A program made the position numbers and the translations under genes. The notes below the pieces were generated by a model. The model saw nothing but the letters and a program-made list of their open reading frames with translations, had not been told where the DNA came from and ran no database searches. Positions 42,017 through 53,488 of a DNA stretch of 64,000 nt are shown one piece after another. The stretch is from Aplectana chamaeleonis (taxonomy: Eukaryota; Nematoda; Chromadorea; Rhabditida; Cosmocercidae), in assembly GCA_029168955.1 (NCBI GenBank), contig JAPDOI010000174.1:248001-312000 (forward strand), in the 5' to 3' direction. Every line of letters begins with the position of its first letter. The stretch's first letter is position 1.

Positions 42017-42487
42017 TTTAAAGGCAGCATTCACGCTCGTAAACGTGGTGGCGATAACAATATGAATCGAACCGCATGGCTTACAACATAATGCCTACGC
42101 ATTTTGAAGTGTCAAAAACGACCCACATCGCCGCTACATGAGTTAGAAGTTAGCCCCTTCCTGTATTTTCACGCCCCGTGTATTTGACCTTTTCCTGCAA
42201 CGCAGGGTTTCTGGGCTATCTTCGCCGTCAGTGACGTGTGTGATTCACTTGTTAGGCTATCTACCAACAGTACCAACGGTGAATATGACCCAGGAACCCT
42301 GCGTTTCAGGAAAAGGGCAAATACAGTGGGCGTGAAAATACAGGGCGGGGCCAAATTCTAACTCACGTAGCGTCATTGTGGGTCGTTTTTGACGCTTTAA
42401 AATGTGTAGGCGTTGTAACCTGGCCCGTGCCATTCTATTTCCGTAGTTATCTCAATCACGTTTACGAGCGTGTATGCTGCTTTTAAA
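42017..42487. mobile_element. Palindromic TTTAAA-flanked MITE, 471 bp
   Basis: TTTAAAGGCAGCATTCACGC at left and GCGTGTATGCTGCTTTTAAA at right, with TTTAAA at both borders (42017-42022 and 42482-42487). Arms of over 200 bp pair through ACCTTTTCCTGCAACGCAGG and CCTGCGTTTCAGGAAAAGG near 42250. Confidence 0.85.
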
Positions 42488-43564
42488 TGAACATTCGAAT
42501 TGTTATAATTTCGAATAAATCTGCCCGTCGTCGCTATTTAAGGTGTACGCTATGTGGCCGTGTATTCCATTGGCAGGCATGACCGCGTCAAAGGATTTCG
42601 AAATCACTTGGCGCCTCGCCGCGTGCAAAATGTGGGGGTAAAACGGTTTGGTGTGCGTCCTCACCGCAGTTTCAGTATTCGTCAGGGCTACAACAAATGA
42701 CTGTTTTGACTAGTTCCACCTCATTTAATGTGTAATTGTACCCAATGAATCTGTGACTAATAATATTCTGACTGGGGAATCAGAGGAGCACGCTCAAGTT
42801 CCAAATTGTTCGAGAAACTCCAAAACTTTTTTCAAATCATACAATTCTTACCCTTTAAAATGCCAAAATTGCAAAAAAAAATCCTTTCAGAGGCATACCG
42901 ATTCCTGTAAGTTCCAAGATTACAAAACCAAACGATACAAAGCTGTAGCATTAACGCAGCCTTTTTTAGACAAATAAACCAGTTGAGAACTCGTGTAGAT
43001 CGGTCCTCTAATCTTCGGATGGTGGGCTGATGGTAATAATTGGGACAGGAAGTTGACCAATTCTGCAAATACTTTGTCCTGCTTTTTTTACTGAAAAATG
43101 TTTACAGCGATCATTAAAGGCAGTATTCAATAATGATTTCTATGTCGAAATCATTTGCTGAAACGAAGGGTTGACTACCTGGCAGAGCTGAGTTAAGATA
43201 TTGTGTAAAGACAAAAAAAAATTAAAATTTTTTAAAGGCAACGATTGAAACCACATTCCACTTATCCCCAGAAATCGTATGGTCCGTGGCCCATTGCAAC
43301 AATAGTGTTGAGAACCGGCTTAAAACTAGCCACCAATAGCAATATGCGGCCTCGAATTTTGGAGTATAGTGTGCTCGCCTCACCCACTTCCTCGGAAGCC
43401 GCAGGAAAGTGGATGGAGCGGGCACACCACATTCAAGTTTTGGGACCCCACGGCGGGAAAGTGTGAGGCAAAGGGGACGTAGAATACGCGTGCACACGCT
43501 CACGATCAGTTTCAGTAAGATTCGCTCCGAAGTAGAGGATACATTGACTGCTCAACTGGGTTGT
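42488..43564. other. Unassigned; isolated AAAGGCA motifs
   Basis: ATTAAAGGCAGTATTCAATA at 43113 and TTTAAAGGCAACG near 43230 are single superfamily-like termini in the same orientation, without inverted partners. The rest is unassigned. Confidence 0.4.
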
Positions 43565-43665
43565 TTTCAGTTTGTCGATTCGAAATTATTCGAATATATT
43601 CGAATCTATTCGAAATTCGGAACTCGAAAAAGGGGGTTATTCGAATCTATTCGATATTCGGTCTT
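43565..43665. repeat. TTCGAA repeat, block 3
   Basis: About ten ATTCGAA motifs in 100 bp. The frames 43561-43766 derive from it. Confidence 0.7.
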
Positions 43666-44469
43666 TTCGTCCAGGGCACAGCTATAGTAAGCTGCGAGCG
43701 TCAGCAGACGCCGGGTGTTTCCATATTCACCATTCCTCGTTGATTCCATCCCAGAGCTGCAGGTGACGCTGCAACACAAGAGGCATGCAACAGCCGCCAA
43801 CGCACGTGGCAGTCCATCGTCGGTGCTGTAGCTGATCTATTGAATATGGTTAACCCTTCACCTTTCCAGGGATCGTGCAGTGCAGCAGAGATTCAAAAGC
43901 CTGGGGCCGTTCGTACGTAGCAATACCGCCCACGAAACGTGTCCAAAAGCGCGTCGCCGACGCAATTTTCCGTCCGCGACGGAAAAACACGACGAAAACG
44001 TCAAAAGCATTCAGAATGAACATTTCGAGAATTTGAAAACATCATTAGGTTCGACTCGTCGCCCTGATTTCGAAAATGTTTTTAAACTTCAGAAAAACTC
44101 AAGTCTTGATCTACTTCTGACCCATTTTTTCTCTCAAGAAGGTAAAATCTTTCAGAGTGAGTATTTTTGAATTCTGAGAAGACCATTCGCTTCGCCTCAC
44201 AGAGCTGATGGGAAATATGTATTGTTTTTATATAATAATAAAAACGACTTCTGACCTACTTAAGACCTATTCACCGCCCGAGAAGCCGATTTTTCAAAGA
44301 TTTGATATGATTTGAAACTATTTCACTCCAAACAATTGATATCGCATTGTTGAGGTGAAAAAATGTGTTCATGTTTGGAAAAGACGCAAGTTTCAGCCTG
44401 TTTTTGGCTAGTTATGGGCGAACTCCACCCTGACCTCGCTAATTACCTTTGGTTCTCGCCCTAATTACA

Positions 44470-44675
44470 TATAGTGGAGTCCACCAAGAGTGTCTCATTT
44501 ACTTATCAATGAGAAGCGGTCGATTGAAGATCAATGAACATGAAACTCGTTGCAGCACAACCGCTCTCGCTCAATTGGTATCGAGCGTGCTGGTATGGGA
44601 TTCATGCACATTGATCCCCAGCCGACCGCTTCTTATTGATAAGTAAATGAGACATTCTTGGTGGACTCCACTATA
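44470..44675. mobile_element. 206-bp palindromic MITE nested in the 4.7-kb element
   Basis: ATAGTGGAGTCCACCAAGAG at left pairs with CTTGGTGGACTCCACTAT at right; arms are about 53 bp. The centre holds CGCTCAATTGGTATCGAGCG, which looks like a tRNA D arm but lacks the rest of a tRNA. Confidence 0.75.
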
Positions 44676-44984
44676 TAGTGCGTTCTCGAGAGAATCCACT
44701 GCAGCCAACCGAAAAACTGTGCTAGTAACATTTTTCACAACTGATAAAATAAAGACAATCCTGGACACATTTTCATTTATTGTGGCAGCCGAGAAACACC
44801 AGTGGCATTGAACTTGATACTGTCTCCGCAAAAGCAGGACTGGTTCATTGTTCCGTTCAAATACGCATACGAAACTGAGACATAATTGGATCTCCTTTAA
44901 ATCTACATTCTCATTCACTCAACTGACAGTTCAGAAAAAAATTCTCAACATTAGTAAACGTTGTCGTAAATTTTAAAAAGCTAT

Positions 44985-46225
44985 ATCTTTTGAATTTATT
45001 ATTTTCCAGCAGAATATTCCTTCATATTGAATGTATTTGCTATTCTGTTTTTCTTTAATTTTTCTTTCAAGTTTTGATTTTTTTATTCATTTCGTTCATT
45101 ACACAAAATATTTTTTATTGTCTTCAATTATTAATCACTATTTTCTTGAATATTTTTTCACTATTTTGTTAATCTCACTTATTGATTCAAAAATACATCT
45201 AAAGCTGCAGAAGTTTCAAGATTTCAGAGATTCCAGAGTTTTTACGAGTGTTTCTAATCAGGATTGGAACCATGCCAGAGCTGGCCCTGTTTGTGTGACC
45301 CGGCACCCTCACATGCCGGCCGAATTACCAACGCAGGCTGGACTTCTCCGCCACCGCTGACCAGCACAATATCGACGGGAATAACCACACAAGACTGAAA
45401 TAGGAAAGAATCTGAATTAAATATACGTTCCCACTGATGCAACGGTTGAAAATATAGACGAGTTTTGAAAATTGTTAGCCTTTTTTTTTGAAAAAAAAAC
45501 TGATTTTCACTGGATATTTTTCATCAAAAATTTATTCCATATTCAGAGTTTCTGATATTTTGTTTCTTCTTTTAATTTTACATTATTTCAAATTTTTTTC
45601 TGTTTCATTTGCTATACTATTTATGCAATTTAAAATTTTTTGCAAAAACGAAAAAAACAATATAAAACATTCTATATGGATTAAATTTTTGCTTGAATAA
45701 ATGCAGTGAAATTTATTTTTTTATCAAAAAAAGGTTAGCAATTTTCAAAACTCGTCTATATTTTCAACCGCTGCATCAGTGGGAACGTATATTTAATTCA
45801 GATTCTTTCCTATTTCAGTCTTGTGTGGTTATTCCCGTCGATATTGTGCTGGTCAGCGGTGGCGGAGAAGTCCAGCCTGTGTTGGTAATTCGGCCGGCAT
45901 GTGAGGGTGCCGGGTCACACAAACAGGGCCAGCTCTGGCATGGTTCCAAACCTGATTAGAAACACTCGTGAAAACTCTGGAACTTCTGAAATCTCGAAAC
46001 TTCTGCAGCTTTACATATATTTTTGGATCAATAAGTTAGATTAATAAAATAATGAAAAAATATTCAAGAAAACGGTAATTAGTAATTGGAAACAATAAAA
46101 AAATATTTGGTAATGAACGAAATGGACAAACAAAATAAAAAATTATACAAAATTAAAAGAAAAGAGAACGAATGCATTCAATATGCATTAATATTTTCAA
46201 CAGAAACACAAAAAATTACAATAAA
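44985..46225. repeat. Inner palindrome carrying an exon-like module on each arm
   Basis: The minus unit (about 44985-45487) and plus unit (about 45723-46225) are near-identical inverted copies around 235 bp of AT-rich spacer. Each has a GC-rich 130-bp segment in a very AT-rich setting. Confidence 0.8.
45819..45959 (+). pseudogene. Exon-like module, plus copy (mirror at 45254-45394)
   Basis: CTATTTCAG precedes a frame reading SCVVIPVDIVLVSGGGEVQP and ending in HKQGQLWHGSKPD, with a stop in the AT-rich flank. The mirror copy on the minus strand differs by few residues. A third partial copy at 46342-46441 keeps the frame for about 30 codons and then breaks at GAGGGG. The TTTCAG acceptor, the GC contrast and the retained frame suggest a captured exon. 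No family recognised. Confidence 0.35.
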
Positions 46226-46234
46226 AATTAGTTT

Positions 46235-46441
46235 TTTTTTTACCTCAAGGTAGGTTTGCAATTTTTTGAATTCTTCAAAATATACACAGCTGCATTAGTG
46301 GGAACGTATATTTATTGCAGATTCTTCAATGTTTCGGTCTTGTGTGCTTATTACCGTCGATATTGTGCTTGTCAGCGGTGGCGGAGAAGTCCAGCCTGCG
46401 TTGGTAATTCGGCCGGCATGTGAGGGGTGTCGGGTCACACG
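46235..46441. repeat. Third, truncated copy of the exon-like unit
   Basis: Direct repeat of 45725-45935 with several substitutions. It ends abruptly at GGTCACACGGGGGGGTAG. Confidence 0.7.
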
Positions 46442-48013
46442 GGGGGGTAGACAACAGGCACTCTAATGTGGGCGGAGCCAGAGGGGCGGGCCCGACTCCG
46501 CCCCTCGGCGCGGACGAGATTGCCTCCAGAGTGCCTCTTTCTCGAGTGCTTCGATTTGATTAGTTCCTCACTGTATTTCTGCGCTATTCGTCTGTATTCC
46601 ACTGAATCATGAGCTACTATGCTGCTGATAAACAATTCTATTCAACCCCAATGCAACCCTTTCGATAAACGCTGATCCCAAATGCATTGGTTTGCTAACT
46701 CATGAGAGTTTTCATGTTTCCATGTCAACATGAAACCTTTCTTGACCAGCAATACGATGATATTAATGCGTTAACCCCATTTCTACAACGAACTACTGGA
46801 TTTGAATATGGGTCTGGCTTCCAATTATTATTATTTAATTGATCATATTTAAAAGAACTGTGTTTATGAAGCCTTGGGTAACTCATGCAAGGTGGTCGAG
46901 CTTAAATTTTGTAAAATGTAAATGCAATCTATTCTTCATTGTGGAGCAATTTGATTAGCGAAATTTCAAAGTTGGGTACAACCTTAATTTCAAGGAGTGA
47001 AAAAATTGAGAATTTGCCGAAGCCACTGGCCCAATTTTTTTCTTAAACTCATAATTGTCGGGTGAGTTCAATAAATTCACTTTCCAAGCTCACTTTTGTA
47101 GTTTGTAAAGTGGAAAGCCGAAGCTGGACACAAATTCGTAATTTTTTCCACTTCCACTTCGTACGATTTTTTAATTTTGTAGCACTACCCCTCGTATGTA
47201 AAGTAATTTATTGCACAGTTTTTTTAGTAATATTAGCGAGTACTTGCTGAAGCGGAATCAACATTTTCTCGTCATAGGATTACTCCCCAAATTGTTTTAG
47301 GGAAAAAACAAATTCTTAACTAAATTTTCTGAAGAACCAGAGATTTATGTGAGAAATTTATTAAGGTTTCGAACGAAGTTGAAAAACGGTGACGGGATTT
47401 CAACTTTATTGTTCAATAAAATTGTCACATTATCAGATAGAATTTATTGAACATTAAATAGCATGCTTTCTACACCAGAAAATGCAAAAAATGCTTTAAA
47501 AAACAAACACCACTTCAGCAATGAGAATCTCGAATTTTTGTGCCGTCGCTGGTCTTTTTCATGTTTTTTATTCATTGATGTCCATTTCAATTTTAGTTTT
47601 TAAACAATTGAATTTTCCTTCAGCAACAAAAACCTTCAGTTACCTTCTATGACTGACTTCTGTCATTCGCTGAAAGAGAAATGAACTGTTTCTTTTTAAA
47701 CATGGTCTGAGCCTATGGACTCAAACTAATAAATCCTCGTTGACATCAGCCGATACCTATCTCTCACTCCACCGACCCTGCTGCCCGCATGGCCATTAGG
47801 TAAGGTCTTTGGGACATGTTTACGATCCTGGGTCGCTTGTATTCCGATCTGTTATGTCCACTGGCTATGCAGGATCATGAGCGGTCTAAAGTAGGCGATA
47901 TCGACCCATATGTGCCAAAATTATTAGATTGAATGGTGAAGGCTGAGAACATATAATAAATTCATTCATATATTCATTCATATAAATTCATATAATAAAT
48001 AATAAATTCAAAA
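46442..48013. other. Unassigned AT-rich stretch
   Basis: Begins with a short GC-rich piece (GGGCGGAGCCAGAGGGGCGG near 46470), then becomes AT-rich. No gene, RNA or repeat recognised; frames are under 70 codons. Confidence 0.45.
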
Positions 48014-48739
48014 GAGATCGCTTCTTAAATATTACGACAACGTTTGCTAATGTTAAAAACTTTTTCTGAACTGTCAGTTGAGTGAATGAGAATGAAAACG
48101 AGAACCAAAGGTAATTAGCGAGGTCAGGGTGGAGTTCGCCCATGACTAGCCAAAAACAGGCTGAAACTTGCGTCTTTTCCAAACATGAACACATTTTTTC
48201 ACCTCAACAATGCGATACCAATTGTTTGGAGTGAAATAGTTTCAAATCATATCAAATCTTTGAAAATTCGACTTCTCGGACGGTGAATAGGTCGTAAGTA
48301 GGTCAGAATTCGTTTTTAATATAAAAACAATACATATTTCCCATCAGCTCGGTGAGGCGAAGCGAATGGTCTTCTCAGAATTCAGAAATACTTACTCTAA
48401 AAGATTTTACCTTCTCGAGAGAAAATGGGTCATAAGTAGATCAAGACTTGAGTTTTTCTGAAGTTTAAAAACATTTTCGAAATCAGGGCGACGAGTCGAA
48501 TCGAATGATGTTTTCAGATTCTCGAGATGTTCATTCTGAATGCTTTTGACGTTTTCGTCGTGTTTTTCCGTCGCGGACGGAAAATTGCGTCAGCGACGCG
48601 CTTTTGGACACGTTTCGTGGGCGGTATTGTATGAACGGAGCTTCATAGCATATGGTGATCCGAATTTTCATGAATCGATTTCTCGCTGGATCAATCTTTG
48701 CTAGTACAACCGCCTTCAGTGATATCAATCCTCCTACAT

Positions 48740-49110
48740 GATTATAGTCGTGCGCTCACTCCTAGCCAAACTTGAAGTATGTTGAGTCGGGTCCGACGGT
48801 GAATACCTAGCTGGAGAAGTAGCGTGTGGTGGCCTCCCAGCACGCATTGAGTGAGGCATCGTTTACACTTCCGCCGCCAAGCGGCGCGGCGCAGTACATT
48901 CCTACAATATCGATCGTGCCGCGCCGCGTGATCAAAATCATAGGATTGCACTTCGCCGTGCCCCTCGGGTGTGCAACTATAAGCAACGCCTGAGGCGTCG
49001 CTTATATGTAGGTCCTCCATTGAGGGGCGCGTAAATGTGCAATCATAAGGTATTGATTGTGCCGCGCTTCGTTAGCAATGTTATAGGATTGCTCTTAGTG
49101 AGGCCCGCTT
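48740..49110. repeat. GC-rich region with internal repeats
   Basis: ATCGTGCCGCGC ... ATAGGATTGCACTT near 48912-48964 recurs as ATTGTGCCGCGC ... ATAGGATTGCTCTT near 49045-49096. CGCCGCCAAGCGGCGCGGCG is partly self-complementary. Confidence 0.45.
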
Positions 49111-49892
49111 CTTATATAATGCTCAGTAATACATAGACTATCGTCATATATTGGAAAGAAAGTTGCTAAGGGCTTTGTAGCTGCGCACATAATGAGCCCT
49201 CAACAACGAATCCTCGTTAAATTCTTCAAGTATAGTTATGAATGAGAACATAGGAAAGACATCACAGCAAAAAGACAAAAGGGCGAATCAGAATCACCGA
49301 ATCGGAAACGAAGTTAACATCAAAAACGACTAGATATTATTCCTAACGAAAGGGAGAGATTTTAGGCGCAGCACTACACTATTCTCTTAAGAATCCAATG
49401 ACTTTGAAGCCCAGTCATCTTACGATTCACGCAGAGATAGCATTTTCGAGTTCTCCTGTCTCAGCGAAGTTTACGAGATTAGTAAAATTAGGATGACAGC
49501 ATTAGTTAACGGCATAATACGTGCAAAAAACCGTGTTTAATTTTTCTAGGTTTTTGAGTAGGCAAGATCATGAGGTAAGCCATAAGAGCGAAGAAGCCCC
49601 AAAAACCTCGAGCTTTCGAAAAATAGGTTTAAAAACCTTCTGAAAAATTCCTTTTCGCCCCCTCCGTCGAATTCGGTGTGTCCAGATCAACACATCCGAA
49701 GTTTTTCTGAACGTCGGAAGTGGTTTTACTCTTTAAAATTTCTATGTGAGTAGATTTCTTTTGCCTTTCTTCTACCAAAATCACATAAGAATAAAAGGCT
49801 TCCGCTGTGCAAGTTTGGATGATAAGATTTTCCGAAATAAGAGTTTACAATACTGGATCTCTTGCGCCTGATATGGCGCTTCTGTTACTTGT
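49111..49892. other. Unassigned
   Basis: No gene or repeat recognised. Confidence 0.45.
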
Positions 49893-50061
49893 GCCAGATG
49901 GATGGTGAGGACTGGTGGCGGATCCTCATCTTTAACCCCTTACAATCTCATGACCCTACGTTTTTGACGCCCCAAAGTTTGTTGGTGCGGTCTACCGGGC
50001 TCATTCGCGAAATTGGGCCAAAAAATAGAAAGTGGTTTCCAGCGCGAACGATGCCTTTAAA
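49893..50061 (+). repeat. Dispersed repeat shared with 34.4 kb, ending in TTTAAA
   Basis: GGTGGCGGATCCTCATCTTT ... GTGCGGTCTACCGGGCTCAT, then GCGAACGATGCCTTTAAA. It meets the next element at the shared TTTAAA (50056-50061). Confidence 0.6.
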
Positions 50062-50805
50062 GGCCCAGTACACCCTTAGATATGAATTTGGAGATTTCTA
50101 CGCGCTTGTGTAGAAGATCCCACCTGTATAACACGTGCCAAGTGCGAGATCCCAATTCTTCCATATAAGCGAGTTATAAGCGACCACCGCGGGCCCGACC
50201 CCCTCCAGCCACCACCACAGGCCCGGTCCCTTCCTGATTTTCAATCTCAATAGCGGCTAGATGGATGGATGAATTCCAACGAGTCTTCTCTCTTCAAACC
50301 ATTACCGACCGGACTGTCTCCTTATCCTGGCTCGCGCTCGCGTAACGATTGCGAATGAAGAGAAATACTCAGAAAAATGAAAACATGTTACATGTAATAT
50401 AAAGTGTAAGATACTTAAGACATTCAAGTATCTTAAATTTATATGGCACGTAACCTACAGTTATATTACATGTAACATACACTTAAATTTCATGTAACTT
50501 AATTAGAGCTGCAAGTTGAAATACTACAAGGGTTGGAGCTGCAAGTTCCAGGTTGCTAATTCAGGTACGAATCAGCAAGCTTTGGGCTCTCTTGCTCTCT
50601 TGAACATCCCAGGAGCTCAAAGCTTGCTGGTTAATGACTGAAGCAGCAAGCTTGGAGCCCACAGCTTCATACATGAACAGTTTCATCAGCTTCATACATG
50701 AAGCAGTGGGCTTAAACTTGCTTCGAAAATATAGTATGTAGCTCCCACTAATCCTCCCCACGGTTAAAACGAACCATGAGGAGCGAGAGATCAACGACTT
50801 CTCAG

Positions 50806-52316
50806 GCAAACCATCGCTCCGAGCGGTACTGGAGAGCTACTCGAGCGGCGCTGCCCCTCCGCTCCGAGCGAGAATTAGCCATCTACTCGGGCCACAGCAG
50901 CCGCTCTCCGCGCCACAGCAGTATCGCTCGGAGCGATCTTCGGTCCCAACTGGCACTGCGGTGGCACTTCGGCCGAATCAGCGTAGCTTTACCGATGGCT
51001 TATGGACACTGGAATTGCTCCAAACACCGGAATATTTAGATCACATGCCCCAAGATTAGAAGATTAACTGATGCGAGACTGGAAGATGATACGGACTAGC
51101 ATTGCGGGTAGGGAGTGGGTGAAATCTATACTTGTTATTCAAAGATAATTTTTCGGATAATGGTTGGATTCAGATAATGCCGATTTTTAATTTCCCGGAT
51201 ATTGGTTCGAATCAGATAATGCGTTTTTTCAAATTTGCAGATATCGGATTATCCGATTCTCGGATATCCGGTCGGATATCCAAAAAGAAGTGATTCGGAT
51301 ACTAAGTATAGTGAAATCGTGGTAATTCAGCCTCCTGAATTTCCATCAAAACATATCTTTCCCAAAACTTGTATGAGCGCCATTTAAACTCACACATCTA
51401 GCGATTGATTGACAACATTTTCTCATATTTCATGACGCGGCGCACGCTTCTCATTGCGGGCGACTGATATTCCATAACGCGGAGCCCACTTTTTATGAAG
51501 TGTGACTCAGTTTCCATGAAGAGGAGCGCGCTTCTCAATAACGCGACTCGGTTTTTGATGACGCCACGCACGCCTCTTATAAGGCGTGACTCATTTCTCA
51601 TGACGAGGAGCACGCTTCTCATGGTGAGCGACTCATATTCCATGACGCGGAGCACGCTTCTCATGGTGCGCAACCCTTTTTCATGACGCGGAACACGCTT
51701 CCTTTAGTGCGCGACTCATTTTCCATGACGCGGCTCACGCTTCATATGATGAACGACTCATTTTTCACGACGCGGGGCACGCTTCCTATAGTGTGCGACT
51801 CATTTTTCCTGACGCGGCTCACGCTTCTCATGAAGCGCGGCTTATTTTCATAACGCGAAACACGCTTCTCATGAGGCGTTTGCCATTTGCAATGACGCGG
51901 TACAAACTCCTCACTAATGGCTACTCGTTTTCCGTGATGCTACGCAAGTTTCTTATGGAACGCTCTCTACCTCTCCACAATGCTTCACGCACCACTAACC
52001 CCGCCCACATTTTGCAACGCGGAGATTCGGTCACAGAGGATAAGGAAGGAGGATAGCTGAAGCTTTCGAAAGCGTAAGTACTGCAATTGGCAGTGGAATT
52101 CCATGCTGGGTTCGTGATTGCAGTGTACAAAGTGACGGTCTGGCTAACACTGCTCGCACTGCTGTGGCCCCGAGAGCGACCGGACAGCGGCCGAGGGGCG
52201 AACTGGCACCGGACAGGGACCGCGGTGCCAGTTGGCCCCTCGGCCGCTGTCCGGGCGATGACGTCATAAATGGGGGGAGCCGGTCCCGCTCGGAGCGATG
52301 GTTTGCCTGAGTCGAT
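50806..52316. mobile_element. GC-rich cargo element, CTCAGGCAAACCATCGCTCC ends, copy 2
   Basis: Terminal modules 50806-50960 and 52150-52316 match copy 1 (27067-27792) in reverse orientation. The interior is unrelated: CGGATAATG/CGGATATCC low-complexity sequence at 51150-51310 and a 42-bp minisatellite at 51420-51990. Confidence 0.72.
51420..51990. repeat. 42-bp minisatellite, about 13 units
   Basis: Unit core CATGACGCGG-N-GCACGCTTCTC followed by a TG-GCG-GACTCATTTT-type half; lengths vary from 41 to 43. The frames 51398-51673 (minus) and 51495-52056 (plus) are by-products; 14-residue repeats such as LRVMEYESLTMRSV can be read. Confidence 0.85.
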
Positions 52317-52992
52317 TAGGGCGAGCGACCACCCGGTCGTACGCTAGTCCAATGGATCTGCCGTAGCTGCTAAGGTATGGGACGGCCCGTATTCTTTGCA
52401 GGTTCGGAGAAGGTGTTCAGCATGGGCCCTCAGTTGCTGAGGGTATTTTAATTATGTTACTCTTATGCTACAGGTAAAATACTTGAGAGAGATGATTGAC
52501 ATGTAATATATAGCATAGGTTGCTAGGATGACTCCGGGCGGAGTAAGCAGCGGAGCCTTCGGTGATGACAAAATATAACAATGACAAGGAGATTATGATA
52601 TGATACGCCCGATAAGCCTTGCTTCGATCGGCTCAAAATGAGCGGTCTAGACTATACGTTGGCCGAGATGTGTTACAAGTATATTGTAATAGTCCATTGT
52701 GTTACAAGTGTCAAGTTTTCAGCAATTGAAAACATATTAAATGTAAAATATCTTGGTGAGTGTATGTGACAGTAGATCGCATGTAATGTACATGGGTTCA
52801 GATAACTCGCAAGTAATATACATTGGCCAATTTATACTATATGGATATTGATTCAGGCGTTTTATATTACATGTAATATGTTTTCATTTTTCTGAGTCCA
52901 GATCTGAGACAACTCGTCCACAAATTTTTCGCTCTCAAAGTATAGGCATTTTGAGGAGCCATAACTCTATTCGTAGAGGGTCTTGGACGATT

Positions 52993-53488
52993 CAAAGGCA
53001 GTGTTCACGATTTAAAAAAATGTGTTTCAATTTCCACCAAGAATGGGTAGTGGAGGGGCAAACTGTAACGTTAACGTCGAAAGAACGCATGAAAACGAGC
53101 CAGGAAGAGCCCCAAAAGAGCCCGAAGTTGCCACTTTGAGCGCACGGCAAACCCCAAAAGCGCAATGCTCGCCTCCGACGTGAACAAATGAAAACTCGAG
53201 ATCGTGAGATGAGCTATGGTTTCCGATCAATAGCCCCGTTCTTCCCTTCATTCTCAACTTCTCTCTTTACTCAGGTCAGCTCGCATACATTGGCTGCAAA
53301 AGACGGAAGTTACAAGCCTCGGACAACTCGTCCACCATGTTTCCTTAGCTCAATCTTTGAGGGACCCTACCTCCTTTCCTAGAAGGTCTTGTACCATTCC
53401 AGAGACATCATTGGAACCAGCAAGGGACCTTTCCCAAGATGTGTGGAAAATTTGAAAGGCGATTTTTATCGTGAACACTGCCTTTAGA
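52993..53488. mobile_element. TTTAAAGGCAG MITE, subfamily 2, copy B
   Basis: AAAGGCAGTGTTCACGATTT at left, TTATCGTGAACACTGCCTTT at right. Colinear with 18538-19026. Confidence 0.75.

Larger units (their letters stand above)
43903..48640. mobile_element. Palindromic element, 4.7 kb, with nested repeats
   Basis: Left arm 43903-44975 and right arm 48014-48640 are inverted copies (CAATACCGCCCACGAAACGT, TTCCGTCCGCGACGGAAAAA, ACGTTGTCGTAA pairs). The left arm carries an extra 450 bp (about 44459-44905) absent from the right arm. The centre holds a second palindrome (44985-46225) and 1.5 kb of AT-rich sequence. Confidence 0.75.
50368..52896. mobile_element. TTACATGTAA-rich TIR element, copy 2, with nested cargo element
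   Basis: CTCAGAAAAATGAAAACATG at left and CATTTTTCTGAG at right. The two halves 50368-50805 and 52317-52896 match 27986-28811, which lacks the insert. TTACATGTAA palindromes are abundant. Confidence 0.75.
50056..52990. mobile_element. Outer layer of nested stack (TTTAAAGGCCCAGTACACC element)
   Basis: Left part 50056-50367 and right part 52897-52990 flank a 2.5-kb insertion and together match the continuous copy at 17915-18310. The right terminus is unclear, because a subfamily-2 MITE starts at 52993. Confidence 0.6.

Noticed and set aside
44545..44600. tRNA gene (GCTCAATTGGTATCGAGC D-arm-like sequence)
   Set aside because: No anticodon stem, T arm or B box in register; it lies at the centre of a palindromic MITE.
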